Assembly (NCBI RefSeq): GCF_013404075.1
Contig: NZ_JACBJQ010000010.1
Location: forward strand, 1 to 64,000
Length of the DNA stretch: 64,000 nucleotides
Direction: 5' to 3'
DNA from: Mycolicibacterium vinylchloridicum
Lineage (GTDB): Bacteria; Actinomycetota; Actinomycetes; Mycobacteriales; Mycobacteriaceae
The notes beneath the pieces were generated by a model, which worked only from the letters and a program-made list of their open reading frames with translations, had not been told where the DNA came from and searched no databases. The translations under genes were made by a program, and so were the position numbers. Positions 63,159 to 64,000 of the stretch are shown here, piece after piece. The first letter of the stretch is position 1; every line of letters starts with the position of its first letter.

Positions 63159-64000
63159 ACCGGGCTCCGCAACTCGTCGAGAACGAGGCGCAGTGCGCGT
63201 TCGGCGGCCTCGCGATGACCCTCGTTCATCACGTGCGTGCTGAACCGGGCCTCGGCGAACAGGGCGACGAGTTCGGTTGCGCTGCCGGCGTGGATCGCTT
63301 CGTGCTCGACGGCGCGGGCGAGGACTTCCGATGGGGTGTCCGACTCCAGCGGCGCGGCGCCCGGAGCATTGGCCAGCGCGTGTTCCATCGCCGCATAACA
63401 CGCGATGATGGCCTCGCGCGGCTCGCGGCTGAGGTCACCCACCTCGGCCAGACCCCGTTCGGCGGCCAGGGCCAGCGATCCCGGCCCCGGGGGCACGTGT
63501 TCGGTTGCGGCGTCGCGGGCATCGAGCGGGGTCACCGGCTCACGGCGGCGCACCCGCAGTACGACCATCCCGGCGAGGACCACCACCAGCAGGGCGGCCA
63601 TCGCGAACATCAGATACCAGTAGACCGGGTCAGGGACGTCCGGCTCGGGCGCCGGTAGACGTGGGGTGGGGACCTGACCGGGCGGCGCCGTCCCGGGGGG
63701 CGTGTCGCCTGCCGGGGGTGACGGCGGTCCGCCCCGTAGCTGCGGCAGGCGCACCTGTGCCAGCAATGCGGCGACCAGCAGCCAGGCCAGGATCGCGGCG
63801 ACGATGATGAGAACGAACCGCCAGCTCCGCCGCTCCCTACCGCTCCCGGCACCCGGAACCTCGTAGCGGGCGGCCGGTTTGGCGCGTCGCGGGTCGCGCA
63901 ACGTCGCCACGATCGAGACGATGATCACCAGCAGGCAGGCGATCACCAACGCCAGCATCCCCAGCAGGCCCGCGGTGTGGTCGGCCGGTTGTTCGCGGCT
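63155..64000 (-). CDS. DUF4129 domain protein (5' end outside window)
   Basis: A membrane protein whose C-terminal region contains the DUF4129 signature EAIIACYAAMEHALANAPGA followed by AIHAGSATELVALFAEARFS. At least two spans are seen (LALVIACLLVIIVSIVATL; FVLIIVAAILAWLLVAALL and YWYLMFAMAALLVVVLAGMV), with a Pro-rich linker. ATG 63958 is possible, but the frame stays open to position 64000 (reading SREQPADHTAGLLG), so the gene probably starts beyond the edge. It leads the MoxR/DUF58 operon. Confidence 0.78.
   Translation of the reverse strand, partial: SREQPADHTAGLLGMLALVIACLLVIIVSIVATLRDPRRAKPAARYEVPGAGSGRERRSWRFVLIIVAAILAWLLVAALLAQVRLPQLRGGPPSPPAGDTPPGTAPPGQVPTPRLPAPEPDVPDPVYWYLMFAMAALLVVVLAGMVVLRVRRREPVTPLDARDAATEHVPPGPGSLALAAERGLAEVGDLSREPREAIIACYAAMEHALANAPGAAPLESDTPSEVLARAVEHEAIHAGSATELVALFAEARFSTHVMNEGHREAAERALRLVLDELRSPV

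Overview
The window is 64 kb of high-GC actinobacterial DNA, most probably from a rapidly growing mycobacterium (Mycolicibacterium type). Mycobacterial markers are pncA with its downstream partner, rbpA, ppm1/lnt, cobN, a PGRS-type glycine-rich protein, an RDD protein with a proline-rich tail, an MlaE/YrbE fragment, and DUF1206 and DUF4333 proteins. Several blocks keep the gene order remembered for the M. tuberculosis Rv2042c-Rv2062c region (Rv2042c-pncA; lipT-lppI; rbpA-ppm1-lnt; fxsA-F420 enzyme-cobN). Here they are separated by inserts, and ppm1 and lnt are two genes instead of one fusion. I see no rRNA, tRNA, CRISPR array or complete insertion sequence.

Layout. 1-614: decayed DNA with a truncated YrbE N-terminus and the edge of a possible mobile element. 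0.6-3.2 kb: SDR dehydrogenase, TetR repressor and acyl-CoA dehydrogenase, with a perfect operator between the last two. 3.4-7.6 kb: potADBC polyamine ABC importer. 7.7-11.6 kb: DedA protein, an unknown protein, an HD-GYP/LuxR hybrid regulator and an MddA-like methyltransferase. 11.6-16.4 kb: a large LuxR (LAL) regulator divergent from a three-gene unit (DUF4242, secreted PGRS protein, DsrE-like protein) closed by a terminator. 16.4-21.6 kb: DUF1206 protein, pncA operon, and a 976-residue kinase/PLP-enzyme fusion. 21.6-26.9 kb: a compact unknown cluster (metallo-hydrolase, GT4 glycosyltransferase, methyltransferase, alpha-barrel enzyme, second methyltransferase, TetR) that shares a 17-bp operator-like motif at two promoters.

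26.9-30.4 kb: MscS, DUF6328, DoxX and RDD membrane proteins. 30.4-33.2 kb: gluconate uptake and phosphorylation genes divergent from a GntR repressor. 33.2-39.7 kb: triple-DUF4333 lipoprotein, HTH-like protein, APH-fusion protein, lipT and lppI. 39.7-41.0 kb: KmtR-like Ni/Co sensor in an operon with a CDF efflux pump. 41.1-44.8 kb: ssuCBAD sulfonate uptake and desulfonation. 44.9-48.3 kb: lipoprotein, winged-helix/hydrolase fusion, alcohol dehydrogenase, zinc-ribbon protein. 48.4-57.8 kb: rbpA with an ECF-sigma promoter, ppm1, lnt, amidohydrolase, fxsA, two tandem F420-type enzymes, cobN. 57.8-60.0 kb: haloalkane dehalogenase, TetR and peroxiredoxin-like genes behind an operator/promoter. 60.0-64.0 kb: a MoxR-DUF58-DUF4129 operon running off the right edge.

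Regulation is unusually legible. At least four genes (TetR at 2010, pncA, lppI, kmtR) have a -10 hexamer exactly six bases before the start codon, suggesting leaderless mRNAs. Several repressor genes sit beside inverted repeats that overlap those hexamers.
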